NCBI RefSeq assembly: GCF_001411555.2
Contig: NC_049907.1
Coordinates: forward strand, 31,391,001 to 31,455,000
Length of the DNA stretch: 64,000 bases
DNA from: Juglans regia
Lineage: Eukaryota; Streptophyta; Magnoliopsida; Fagales; Juglandaceae
Direction of reading: 5' to 3'
In this document: piece after piece, positions 44,807 through 55,720 of the stretch
How the letters are laid out: each line of letters starts with the position of its first letter
How positions within the stretch are numbered: the stretch's first letter is position 1
The notes under the pieces: model-generated
Databases searched by the model: none
What the model was told of the DNA's origin: nothing
Seen by the model: only the letters and a program-made list of their open reading frames with translations
Made by a program: the position numbers and the translations under genes

Positions 44807-46847
44807 CAAAATGCTAGTGGCAAAAAGAGAATCCTGGACCAAATCGCTTGGAACTTCAAAGGGCACCTCCTCATTCTCAAAAGCTGACATGCATAAGTCA
44901 CATGGAAAGAAATTCATCTCAATACATCACCTTTCCATATTCAAATCCATGGACTCACCAGAAATCATATGAGGGAGAAAAATGCTTCTAAAATAGGGAA
45001 TTCTCTTGGAACTTTTTTAGGAGTGGATGTGGATCCCTATTTGGTTTAGCTTGTAAGAAATTTGTTAGAATCAAGGTAGACATTGACATTACCAAACCTC
45101 TAAAACAAGGACTCTGGGAACCAAGGGACTACAATTTCAACACATGGGTCTCGTTTAATTATGAACGCCTATCTAATTTCTGTTATGCTTGTGGTAGGAT
45201 CGGGCATTCCCAAACTTTCTCTAACTCTCTAAATTCCACCTCAAAACAGATGCCATTTGGGCCTTGGCTACGTACGGAATCTCCTATTTTCATGTCGGTT
45301 AATCCTATTCATTGTGTTCAAGTAAGGGTCCCTAGACTCTCTATGGATCATTTTCTAAAAGAAGGGAAGAGCAAAGAAAACACACATTCAGACACTGAAA
45401 TGTTGGAAAGCAGGGGCTTCGGTTCGTCGGCTCTCTTTCTGCTGATGTCCCCTCCGAATGAAAAAATGATAGTACCTCCAACCAATGATTTGTATGGGAA
45501 AGGAAAAGCCATCATAGTGGATGAAAGTTTCTCTGTTAGAGGAAACTCTTATGTTAGAGGAGAGTTAGAAAAGATTTGGGATTTTCATCAAGAAAATTCA
45601 AAAGTTCTTGCTCTATAGAAACAACTGATCAAGGTAAAGTCACCCTTTGAATTAATTTCATGCCCAAATCCAGAAAATTATCAACTCAAATTCCAAGCAG
45701 ATGCAAGCGGTGGATCAAGAAATGAAATTCTCACATTCAGGGATTCGGATAGGCAAGGAATTTTGACCCTTTATCGGCATCTCCACCAATCCACCAGCCC
45801 ATGGCAGCGGCGACCCAGCGAGCACAAACCCCTCAGTTTGGATGGCGGGGATGAACTCTCCTACTATAGATTACAGTAGTCCCTTCAAAGAAATTAATGG
45901 CCCTCTACCAACTGGGAAACCCACATTCAATCCGAGAGTTATTTCTTCTCCACTGAATATCTCCCCATCAATCACTCAGATTCACAAGTCCCTCAATCAA
46001 TTGATCCACAACAACTTCATACGAACATAATGGAATAAAAAAATTTTACTCTCCTTGCAACCGAAGAATGGTTCTCCCATTGGTTTAAGACTAGTGCCAA
46101 ACTCTTTATGCAAACTAAACCTTCGGGTTTCTCGTTATTGGAAACTATTGACTCACAACAGCAATCATCTGGGCCTATTATATAGGGCCTGCGAGGGAAG
46201 TTAAAGGGCATTCAAAGCCCAAGTGAAGATCTACCTAACACTCACCTAGAGGTATGACTCGAAGCAATATTTGAAAATTCGGCCCACCTTTCAATGCTCT
46301 AAGCCCGTTGGGTACTAAACCAAAAGATCTAAATTTCGTGCCATCAATTACTTATCACCCGATAAATTTGAGTGCATCTAAAGCAGTCCCATGCAACTAG
46401 TCTGTTCCAAAGAAGCCAAGGCCCACCATACGTTTTGTGGCAAAAAATAATACCTCTCCTCAGGATGGTCCCCCAACCCACAACCTTACTTACTTCTCTT
46501 TAGAAAGCTCAATCTCACTAATTCCATCTTCTGAGTTGGAAGCTCCATAGAAAAGAGTGGCTCCTCTTTGTGTCCAGGAATCCTTTTCACCGAGATCAAA
46601 AGTGCAAAAAAATTCTGAGGTGGATAACCCACAGCCAGGGAACCTTTTTAAAGTCACTGGAGATGAGGAAAAAGAAGCGGCACTTATGCTACTATCTATT
46701 AAATCAAAGCCATCAAGGAAAGTTAAAAAAGCAAAGGAAGTTGCAAGATCCAAATCATATAGCAAAACTACATCAAAGACATCTTTGTCCAGAAAATCCA
46801 AGAAAGTTGACGAATCGGTCTCTACCATGCCTCCAGGCATTCCATGA
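44807..46847 (+). pseudogene. LINE L ORF1, inverted part: DUF4283 core and zinc knuckle
   Basis: The plus strand reads ASGKKRILDQIAWNFKGHLL, then WKEIHLNTSPFHIQIHGL and NASKIGNSLGTFLGVDVDP, a DUF4283 core in the style of plant L1 ORF1. FVRIKVDID, RLSNFCYACGRIGHSQT and MPFGPWLR follow. The zinc knuckle has lost its last Cys. The long acidic C-terminus runs with breaks to 46557-46847 and ends MPPGIP-stop. The first ~75 residues are at 54515-54727 on the minus strand. Several stops are present (for example near 44884). The stop TGA 46845-46847 overlaps the ORF2 start. Confidence 0.87.
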
Positions 46848-48568
46848 AGTCTTTGGTATGGAATTGCAGGGGACTAGCCAGCCCCAAAGCAATCAGGAGT
46901 ATAAGAGCTTTTATTAATAAGTTTAACCTGGATATTATCTTTTTGTCAGAAACCATGGTGTCTAATGATAACACCTCTATTTTTTGTAAATAGGCTAGGT
47001 TTTCACCATTTGCTACACATCCCCACCTCGAGGAAAAAAGGAGGCCTTTTGTTATTATGGCGACCGGGTGTGGATATTGAACCGATTCATAGTAATACTA
47101 ATGCTATTTCTATTTTGGTTTATTCTGATCCTCCTAATAATCTTTGGCTAGTAACTTTTGTTTATTCCCCAGGACAATGGCAACAAGAAGCAAGTTTCTG
47201 GACTCAACTCACAACTATTTTACTGGTCCTTGGCTCTATATAGGCGATTTCAATGACTTATTAGGCCAACAAGATAGGCGTGGTGGTAGACCAGTATCTT
47301 CCTCATCCATAGGCGGCTTAAAATGCTTAATAGACTCTCATGGTCTTATCGACATTAGTTTCTCTGGACCCACCTTCACATGGAAAAATAATCAGACAGG
47401 AAGAGGGATGATATGAAAATGGCTGGACTGTGGTATAGCAAATGCAAAATGGCGCCTACTTTTCCCAGACGCCACTATCCAACACATAATTTCCTCAACT
47501 TCAGATCATAATCCTCTCATGCTCAACACTATGAAGATAAAGAAAAATCTCTCTCTTTTTAAGTTTGAGGAATTCTGGACTTGAGAACCACTCAGCAATG
47601 TCATAGTTCAAGAACCATGGTGCCATCAATTCCATGGGATGACAGCAAAAAGGGATGACAACTCTTTGTTACTAACATTACTGGCATATTATCGAAAGAG
47701 ATGTGGTTGCGGCTATTCAAAAATTTTTTAGAAGTGGGAAATTTTTGAAACAAATAAACCACACCCACATAGCTCTTATTCCAAAAATAGTAAGCCCAGT
47801 TAGCCCTCAACACTTCGACCCATAAGGCTGACCAATGTCATTTATATAGTCATCACAAAAATCCTTGCAAATCGGTTGAAAAAAAAACCCTTCCAACTAT
47901 AATTTTCCCTTTTCGAACAGCTTTTGTACCTAGTCATAACATCAAGGAAAATTCTATAATGGCTCACGAGATGTTTCATCACCTAAAGCACCATAAAGGG
48001 GAAAAATGTCAGATGGCTTTAAAGCTAGACATGGAAAAAGCTTTTGATTTTATAGAATGGAATTTCCTTTTTGCTGTCATGAGAGTCTTGGGCTTCAACT
48101 CGACCTGGATAAATCTTATAAAGGAATGCATTTCAACGGCCTCCTTCTCTATTCTCATCAATGGTTCCCCAAAAGGCTTCTTCAATGCACAGAGGGGACT
48201 TCAGCAAGGTGACCCTATCTCATATCTCACCTTTCCTGTTCATTCTTTATATGGATGTACTCTCAAGACTATTGGCTAGATCAGAAGCTTTGTAAAAATT
48301 GGAAGGTGTCAAAATCAGTAGAGAGAGCCCCCTAATTTCTCACCTTCTTTTCGCAAATGATTTAATTATCTTTGCAAAATCAAAGAAAAAATCGATTCAA
48401 GCGATCAATCATACTTTAGAGAAGTACCAAGCATGGTCAAGCCAACGCATAAACCGAAGCAAATCGTCTATCTTCATTACCCAAAATACTAGTCAAGCCA
48501 CAAGAAGAGTAATCTCAGAGAATCTGCCATACAAAGAGTCAACCTCAAAAATAAAATATTTGGAAATG
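46844..48568 (+). pseudogene. LINE L ORF2 first part: endonuclease and reverse transcriptase (inverted)
   Basis: ATG 46844 lies in ATGA with the ORF1 stop: MKSLVWNCRGLASPKAIRS. The endonuclease continues across a frame change (LLLWRPGVDIEP, YIGDFNDLLGQQDRRGGRP, THTWKNN-like FTWKNNQTGRG, STSDHNPLM). Reverse transcriptase follows after deletions: IALIPKIVSPVSP, then MALKLDMEKAFDFIEWNFL, PKGFFNAQRGLQQGDPIS and HLLFANDLIIF, where relatives have YADD, so the second active-site residue set is altered to F-A-N-D. It is cut at TSKIKYLEML by copia H and resumes at 53179. Confidence 0.88.
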
Positions 48569-48573
48569 CTAAC
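48569..48573 (+). repeat. Element H target-site duplication, left
   Basis: CTAAC, identical to 53174-53178. Confidence 0.9.
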
Positions 48574-48744
48574 TATTAACCCAGAACATACATCAGGGTC
48601 ACTTTAGTCTTTATTCTAGAAATAGATTTTATTCTTTTTATTCTATTCTTGTAACATAAAATATTCCCTTACATTGTGTATAAAATGAATGTTTTTTCAG
48701 ACTATAATGACAATGAGAATTCAGGAATTGTGCCTCTGTTAACA
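48574..48744 (+). repeat. Element H 5' LTR
   Basis: 171 bp, with TATAAAA at about 48679 as likely promoter box. It pairs with 53003-53173. Confidence 0.94.
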
Positions 48745-48756
48745 TGGTATCAGAGC
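48745..48756 (+). other. Element H primer-binding site
   Basis: TGGTATCAGAGC, an exact match to the common initiator-Met tRNA primer site, immediately after the LTR. Confidence 0.95.
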
Positions 48757-48782
48757 TGCTCGACTAGCAGTCTCATTGATCC

Positions 48783-51700
48783 ATGGCCACGCACTCAGGT
48801 CCTTCATCTTCCATCCTCTCATCTTTTTCTCATGTCGTCTCTATCAAGCTTTCTTCAGAAAATTTTCTACTCTGAAAGGTTCAAATCACAGCATACCTTA
48901 GAGGGCAAGATCTCTACTGCTATGTTGATGGTTCCCTTCCAAGTCCTCCAAAATTTCTTGAACCAACCAAGCCAAATCCAGAATTTCTTACCTGGACTAG
49001 AGTTGATCAACTAGTTCTTAGTGTTCTTTTTTCTTCGTTGTCAGATTCTATCCTTGGCCATGTGTTATCTTCATCTACTGCCCAAGCACTATGGCTCACA
49101 CTAAACTCCATGTTCACCTCTCACTCTCAAGCCAAGGAATTCCAAGTTCGTTTCCAACTTACTAATCTCTCTCGTGGAGATCAGTCCATATCCGATTATT
49201 TTGGTAAAGTAAGATCACTAGCAGATACTTTGGCAGCTATTGGAAGTCCTCTCCATGATAAAGAAGTAGTTACATACCTGCTTTCAGGACTTGGCCCAAC
49301 CTATGAGTCATTTGTTACCTCAGTGACCACTCGGTCCGATCCCCTTACCACACATGAACTTTATCAGCTTTTACTTATTCATGAGAATCGCATGAGTCAT
49401 AACTTAAAAAATATCTTTGATCCCTCTGTCAACTACACTACTAGTGCGGGTCGAGATCAACGTGGTGGGAGATCTTATTTTCGTGGTGGTAGACAAGGCA
49501 AGGGTTGAGGTCGTTCTTCTGGTCAAAATGGCAGAAATTCATTTGGCTCCTCAGGAGCATTTCAACAAACATCTGGTGGCACACGCCCAACATGTCAAGT
49601 ATGCAACAAAAGTGGTCATCGAGCTTTACAGTGCAGGTACCGATTTGATCATTCATACCAAACAGAGCCACCTCAATCCTTTACCAACAATTATACTCCA
49701 TCCAACTCCACCTTCTCAGGCAACTATACATCTAACTCACCCAATCCCTTTACTGACTCCTCTTGGTACCCTGACTCCGGTGCCACTCATCACATTACAA
49801 ATGACTTGAGCAACTTGAATCTCTCATCAGAACAGTACCAAGGTAATGAGGCAACTTGTGTTGGAGATGACTCATGCTTACCGATTCATCATCTCGGTGA
49901 TTCCACTACTCTCAAATTCCTCTTTCTTTTATTTACATAATTTGCTTCTTGTTCCTCACATTACAAAAAATCTTGTATCAGTTCTTCAGTTTTGTACTGA
50001 CAACAATTGCTTCTTTGAATTCCACTCTACTCATTTCACTGTAAAGGACAATCAGACCAAGAGCATTCTTCTCACACGTCAAACACGTGATGGCTTGTAC
50101 GCGTTTCCCACCTCTGGCTCTTCCTCTCCGCATCCTTCTGCTCATACTGGTGAACGTGTCTCCTTCCCTCAGTGGCACCGCTGACTAGGTCATCCATCTC
50201 TAGCCATCGTGTCTCAGATCTTGAATAAAAATCATTTGAGTTCTTTTCTGAGTGATGTTCCCTTTACATGTTCTGAATGTAAGATGGCCAAAAGCCATCA
50301 ATTACCTTTCTCTGCAAGTCAGGCCGTGTATTCTAGGCCCTTAGAATTAGTCAGTGTTGATGTTTGGGGTCTAGCCCCTCTATTGTCCAGACAAGGGTAT
50401 AAATACTATATATCTTTTGTTGATCATTTCACTCGATATTCTTGGTTCTTTCCTTTAAAACTCAAATCCGATGTATTTTCTGTTTTTTTCCAATTTCTTC
50501 CATATGTGGAACGTTTGTTCAATACCATATTAATAACACTTCAAACCGATGGAGGCGGAGTTTGTATCTCTCACTCCTCTATGTCAAAAGCTTGGTATTA
50601 CTCATCGATTCTCTTGTCCACATACACATCAACAAAATGGTGTTGTTAAACGCAAACACCGACGTATTGTAGAAATTGGCCTTGCCCTCCTTGCACACTC
50701 TTTTCTACCAACAAAATTTTGGCCTGAGGCATTTGAGACCGCAGTCTATCTTATTAATCTTCTTCCCTCAAAATCTCTCCAAAAAAAATCACCACATTTT
50801 TTAGTCCATCATAGAGAGCTTGATTTCAATTTTCTTAAAGTATTTGGATGTGAATGTTGGCCTAATCTTAGGCCATACAACAAAAATAAATTCTTGCCTA
50901 GATCCATTTCTTGTCTTTTTCTGGGCTACAGTCCAATTCACAAGGGATACAAATGTTTGGATTTAAAATCCAACAGATTGTATATCTCTAGAGATGTCCT
51001 ATTTAATGAGGCCATCTTTCCTCTTCAGTCCAACAGCTCATCTAGGCCCGTTTCTTCTTCTCCCACGTCCACGGTTCAACTTCCTATTTTTCCTCTCTCC
51101 ATTCTTGGACCTGGCCCAGGCCCATCATCTCAAACTCTCATATCTAGTCCACATTCATCTAACCCTAACCCTAATTCCTCATCTTCTTCGACTAAACTCA
51201 TTTCCTGTCCCCCTTCTGTGCAGCCGCCTCCTATCTCTTCTCAAAGTCCTATACTGCTGCAACAACTCACTTCCTCTCCACCTTCTGTTCAGACACAGTC
51301 CCGTTCGCTACCTTCATCCTCAACTATACTTCGGCCTCCTCGCTCCCCTGTCATCACTCGAAGCCACACTCAATCTTCTAGACCTCGAATCCCGACGGAT
51401 GGTACTGTCCCTTATCCGCATCGACATTGTCTCCTTACAACAGGTACTGTTCCTGATGAGCCTACAAGTTATTATGTCGCCTCCAAATTTCCAGAGTGGC
51501 GCTCGGCTATGTCACTCGAACACCAAGCTCTTCTCCAGAACAATACCTGGACACTGGTACCCTCTAACCCTTCCTTCAATATACTTGGTTGTCGTTGGGT
51601 GTTTTGTACAAAACATAATTCGAATGGTACCTTTGAAAGAAAAAAAGCGCGGTTGGTAGCCAATGGGCTACCACCAACAGTCTGAATTGGACTATAATGA

Positions 51701-53036
51701 GACTTTTAGTCCTGTTGTCAAACCCTCTACCATCCGTTTGATTATCTCTATTGTGGTTAACTCTGGCTGGCCTCTACGACAGTTAGATATTCAAAATGCA
51801 TTTTTGCATGGTGAATTAACTGATACTGTTTACATGCAACAACCACAAGGTTTTATTGATTCAAAATTTCCTCATCATGTGTGCAAATTGCACAAGGCCA
51901 TATATGGCCTCAAACAGGCACCGAGGGCTTGGTTTGCTCAATTGACTTCTTGGTTAACCACTTATGGTTTTACAGCTTCTCAATCTGATCCTTCCTTGTT
52001 TATCTTCAATAGTGATGATCTTAAAATTTTTGTCTTGATCTATGTTGATGACATGGTGATAACGTCATCCAAACCGAGTGCTATTGATGAATTTATTCAT
52101 GCTTTGGGAAAGGCTTTTCGCGTCAAAGATCTTGGCCTCTTATCATATTTTTTGGGTCTTGAAATTGAATACTGTAAGTCTGGTCTTATACTGTCTCAAC
52201 GGAAATACATTAAGGACTTACTTGTTCGAAGCAACATGCTTCAAGCCAAGCCAGTGACATCTCCTATGGCTGCATCAATCAAACTTTCTCAGTTTGATTC
52301 TCCCACTTTTGATGACCCTACACTATTTAGGAGTATTGTTGGGGGATTACAATATTTGTCTTTTACATGACCTGATATATCTTTTGTTGTGAACAAAGTG
52401 TTTCAGTTCATGCACTGTCCAAAACTCTCACAATGGTCTGCAGTTAAACGAATATTAAGGTATCTCAAGTTCTCTATCAACTTTGGATTGTTATTCAAGT
52501 ATTCATCATCTTTTACTCTTCAAGCCTACTCGGATTCAGACTGGGCAGGTTGTGTAGATGATAGACGATCTACTGGTGGTTTTTGTTTATATCTTGGTCG
52601 TCATCTCATTTCTTGGAGTTCTAAGAAGTAGAAAACAGTAGCACAATCCAGCACTGAAGCTGAATACAAAGCACTTTCTCACACAGCTGCTGAACTTATC
52701 TGGCTTCAAACTATGCTTCGGGAGTTGGGTATTTTTCTGTCCAAGCCTCCAGTCTTATGGTGTGACAATATTGGAGCTACTTACCTCTCAGCCAACCCAG
52801 TCTTCCACTCAAGAACAAAGCATATGGACATCGACTACCACTTTGTCCGAGACAGAGTTGCTGCCAAAACTTTGCAAGTATCATTCTGTAGCTCAAAAGA
52901 CCAGATTGCTGACATCTTCACCAAACCATTGGTTTCAGAAAAATTCTCTAGTCTTCGTTCGAGTCTTAATGTTGGTGATACCCCCATGAACTCGAGGGGA
53001 CGTATTAACCCAGAACATACATCAGGGTCACTTTAG
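48783..53036 (+). pseudogene. Element H gag-pol polyprotein, broken
   Basis: Start ATG 48783 (MATHSGPSSS). Order: gag (ENFLL, a TGA, KVQITAYLRGQ, FQLTNLSRGDQSISDYF), zinc knuckle CQVCNKSGHRALQC, protease WYPDSGATHHIT (D-S-G kept), GAG-pre-integrase (LGHPSLA), integrase zinc pair CSECKMAKSH, core SVDVWGLAPL and LQTDGGG, then HQQNGVVKRKHRRIV. The family has E where K appears (ERKH to KRKH), so the integrase Glu is lost. Reverse transcriptase is clear (RQLDIQNAFLHGEL, YGLKQAPRAWF, VLIYVDDMVI), as is RNase H (YSDSDWAGCVDDRRST, SSTEAEYKAL). Stops lie near 48852, 49506, 50182, 52368 and 52629; frameshifts near 49900, 50545 and 51660. The stop lies in the 3' LTR. Confidence 0.93.
52993..53002 (+). 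other. Element H polypurine tract
   Basis: GAGGGGACG just before the 3' LTR. Confidence 0.75.
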
Positions 53037-53173
53037 TCTTTATTCTAGAAATAGATTTTATTCTTTTTATTCTATTCTTGTAATAGAAAAGATTCCCTTA
53101 CATTGCGTATAAAAGGAACGCTTGTTCAGACTATAATGACAATGAGAATTCAGGAATTGTGCCTCTGTTAACA
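53003..53173 (+). repeat. Element H 3' LTR
   Basis: Same length as the 5' LTR, with 8 differences of 171. Followed by CTAAC. Confidence 0.94.
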
Positions 53174-54511
53174 CTAACAATCTTTGGTCGATCTAGAAAA
53201 GAGGACTACAAAGAAATGCTAGGGAACATAAACAAAAGGCTAGATGGTTGGAAATAAAAGATGCTCTCTCAAGCTGGTAAAACTATGCTCATCAGAACTG
53301 TAGCAAGTGCCATCGCCACCTATCAAATGGCAATGCACATGCTCCCAAAATCAATCTGTAAGCAACTAAATGCTAGTTTCAAAAAATTTTGGTGGGGAAG
53401 ATCAAAAGACCAAAAGCACAAAGCTCTGCCTAAAATCATGGAAAACTATTTGCCAACCAAAAGAAGATGGAGGACTGGGATTGCGACTGATGGAAAACAT
53501 GAATTTAGCCTTGCTATCGAAGACAAGATGAGAAATGAGCCAACCAAATAATAGTATCTGGCACAAGCTATTATCCAAGAAATATCTGAAATCTAGCATC
53601 TTTGAATTGGCAACCCAAAAGGTAACTGACTCGAGTCTCTAGAAAGGCATTGTAAAGACCAAACCATTGCTGGAAAAATGTACATGTTTCAAAATTGCAA
53701 ATGGTTTATCTGTAAGAGCTTGGCTTGAACCATGGGTTCCGTCACTGGAAAATTTCAAGCCCTTTCCTCTAACCCATACAGCTGATCTCTCGACGACCCT
53801 CAAGGTCTAAGACTTGATTATCCAGAATGATAGATCTTGGAATCTCCCAATGTTTACATCTCTTTTCCAACAAGAAAGCATAAATGAGATTCTAAAAATT
53901 CCTCTGCCCAATTCCTTTCAAATTCCAGATTGCCCCATATGGACCAAAACCCAAAATGGGATATTCTCAGTTAAAAGTGACCACCACCTTGCATCAAATA
54001 TTGCAAACTCTACTAGAGAAGCAATCCCGAATATCCCATGGTGGAAAATTTGGAATTTCAGGATCTATGACCACCATAAGCTCCTTTTATGGAAGATACT
54101 TTGGGATATTCTACCAACAAGAGAGTGCCTGAAAAGACTTATTCCAACCATTCCTTCTATAAACTGCCCTTTTGTGATGAAAAAGAAGAGACCCTTCTAC
54201 ACCTTTTCATTGAATGCCCCATAACAAGAATATTCTGGAGTCACAGTAGATGACCTTTAAATCTCTCCAGCCTGGAGATAAACTCCATGAAGGATTGGTT
54301 TTGGTTCATTTTATACCCTAAGCAAAAGCTTGGCCTCACCATCCAGGAGGAACACCCTTTCAAAATTTTTGCAGGTCTCATTCTAGACTTTATCTAGAGG
54401 CTCCGAAATGACCAAGTCCACAATCATAAAGATCTTTCTCTTTGCAACTTATCACAACAGCTGAATCTTTCTTATCAAGAAAATCTACAGGCTTGGAAAG
54501 AAAAGAAGAGA
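53174..54511 (+). pseudogene. LINE L ORF2 second part: RT thumb and zinc-binding region (inverted)
   Basis: It continues the reading cut at 48568: IFGRSRKEDYKEML, NKRLDGWK, a stop, KMLSQAGKTMLIRTVASAIA and NASFKKFWWGRSKDQKHKAL. The zf-RVT region follows: ILKIPLPNSFQIPDCPIWTK, NGIFSVKSDH, LLLWKILWDILPTREC, INCPF, then with frame changes LLHLFIECPITRIFW. The last residues NLQAWKEKKRKK abut the inverted start of ORF1 at about 54511. The match on both sides of element H shows that H inserted into this LINE. RNase H is missing here and found at 44264-44806. Confidence 0.88.
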
Positions 54512-54727
54512 AAAAAGATTAACATCAAGATCTTCAATGTGGAACTTACTGAGGAAGCTCCAAGCAACTCTAAAAGAAGCATGTATAGAAATCCTGTTTT
54601 GGGGACAAGATGCAACTATTCTTCCAAGGAGTGCTAACTCAGGATCACTATTAGCTGGTTCTGGGGATAGGTATAAATCTTCCCAAGAGAGAACCTTAGT
54701 TTGGTGTATCAACTGCTCCATATCCAT
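54512..54727 (-). pseudogene. LINE L ORF1 N-terminus (original orientation)
   Basis: ATG 54727 on the minus strand: MDMEQLIHQTKVLSWEDLYL, then ELALLGRIVASCPQNRISIH and FRVAWSFLSKFHIEDLDVNL. This is the start of a DUF4283 ORF1, and the sequence expected next (ASGKKRILDQ) is at 44813 on the plus strand. The last residues of the open frame beyond DLDVNLF are foreign, being the reverse strand of the ORF2 linker. Upstream, 54728 to about 54800 is the probable 5' UTR. Confidence 0.82.
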
Positions 54728-54800
54728 GGTGGAATGTTGTGAGAGGAAAGTTTGAGATTTGAGGAAAGATTTGTGTGAGAAGGAAGCTTGTGATAAGAGA

Positions 54801-55210
54801 TGCAGTATGTCTTAGATTAAGACATTCTGCACTCATGATTCACCTTAGGATTAAGACACTAAGACATTTGTCCTAATCTTCTTATTGACAATATTCCGAC
54901 GCATGATTCCGACCGATGGACTCACGCATCCCAATCCAAACAATATGCCTGTCACTACCTTCATGCATCTTAGCCCACACTAAATCCTCATTCTCATTCA
55001 TACAAGCCACACGGCTCTAAGCTAACTCTGAGGCTTAAGCACTGTGTAACTGTACTAATGACAGATTACCCATTACATATGGTGAATCCGTCCGACACAT
55101 GTGTCTCACCATGTTACACATGTACCTTACCCCTTTATCACCTAAGATCAACATATAACATGTTGATCACCTACTCGTAGGGACAAGGGCAATACTCCGA
55201 TACCAACATT
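54801..55210. other. Sequence between LINE L and LTR M, with primer-site-like motif
   Basis: No gene. Near 54812-54826 is a short palindrome (GTCTTAGATTAAGAC). At about 55197-55208 the minus strand reads TTGGTATCGGAG, one mismatch from the usual primer site, so the stretch 54900-55196 may be the leader of the element whose 5' LTR is M. Confidence 0.45.
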
Positions 55211-55530
55211 CTCTTAACCCGGCTAGCATGACTCTTCATGCTACCCGTCCCTTTTTACAGATCATTCCAACACTTGTCATGACAGGAATCCATTCACAAC
55301 GACGCCTTATGTCACGTCATATAGCTCGAGATTGCTCCCAAGCTACACCATGACCTTGTCACATCACCTGACATCCCGTTACATCATCTCTATGCCAACT
55401 CCTAACTCATCACTAGTACGGTTCCTCACGTACTCCTGTCACACCGTGACATCTCATCACATTCCCGTTACGCCATTCCTACACTCTAACACTTCACCCA
55501 TCATAAGTATGACTGCCTATAACCACGTCA

Positions 55531-55720
55531 CTTCGTGACGTTGCCCAGTCATGCTTCCGCTGTGTACTCTTACACTTGTTGCGCTACTTAACCCATCACA
55601 AGCACGACTGTCAATAGTCATGTCACTTCGTGACATTCCTCAGTCATGCTTCCGCTGCGCACTCTTATACTTGTTCTGCTACTTCACGCATACTCCTCGT
55701 GTACTCCCTTCATATACATT
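55531..55720. repeat. 95-bp tandem repeat, about two units
   Basis: CTTCGTGAC starts at 55531 and 55626, each followed by CAGTCATGCTTCCGCTG. A third partial copy precedes 55531. It lies within LTR M. Confidence 0.85.

Larger units (their letters stand above)
48574..53173 (+). mobile_element. Element H: Ty1/copia retrotransposon with 171-bp LTRs
   Basis: 4600 bp, flanked by CTAAC on both sides. The two LTRs (48574-48744 and 53003-53173) are 171 bp each and differ at 8 positions by my count, all in the TATA-proximal part. They start TATTAACC and end TGTTAACA, so the ends are TA...CA rather than TG...CA. A perfect primer site follows the first LTR and a purine tract precedes the second. Gag-pol is nearly complete in length but has stops and frameshifts. 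Short LTRs and total length suggest the Ale/Retrofit group, tentatively. Confidence 0.94.
44264..54800 (-). mobile_element. LINE L: full-length L1-type LINE, minus strand, with inverted core and copia insert
   Basis: Both ends of the element face the minus strand. The 5' UTR and first ~75 codons of ORF1 are at 54800-54512. RNase H, the 3' UTR and poly(A) (seen as T run 44264-44274) are at 44806-44264. The middle, from mid-ORF1 to the ORF2 linker, lies in plus orientation (44807-54511). Rejoining in thought restores the order ORF1, endonuclease, reverse transcriptase, zinc region, RNase H, poly(A), with nothing duplicated or missing at domain level. Without element H the length is about 5.9 kb, like LINE K. 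No target duplication was found. Confidence 0.8.

Noticed and set aside
44264..54800. Twin-priming origin for the inverted LINE L
   Set aside because: Twin priming would leave the inverted segment at one end. Here ORF1's beginning keeps the original strand beyond the inverted core, so a later internal inversion or assembly error fits better.
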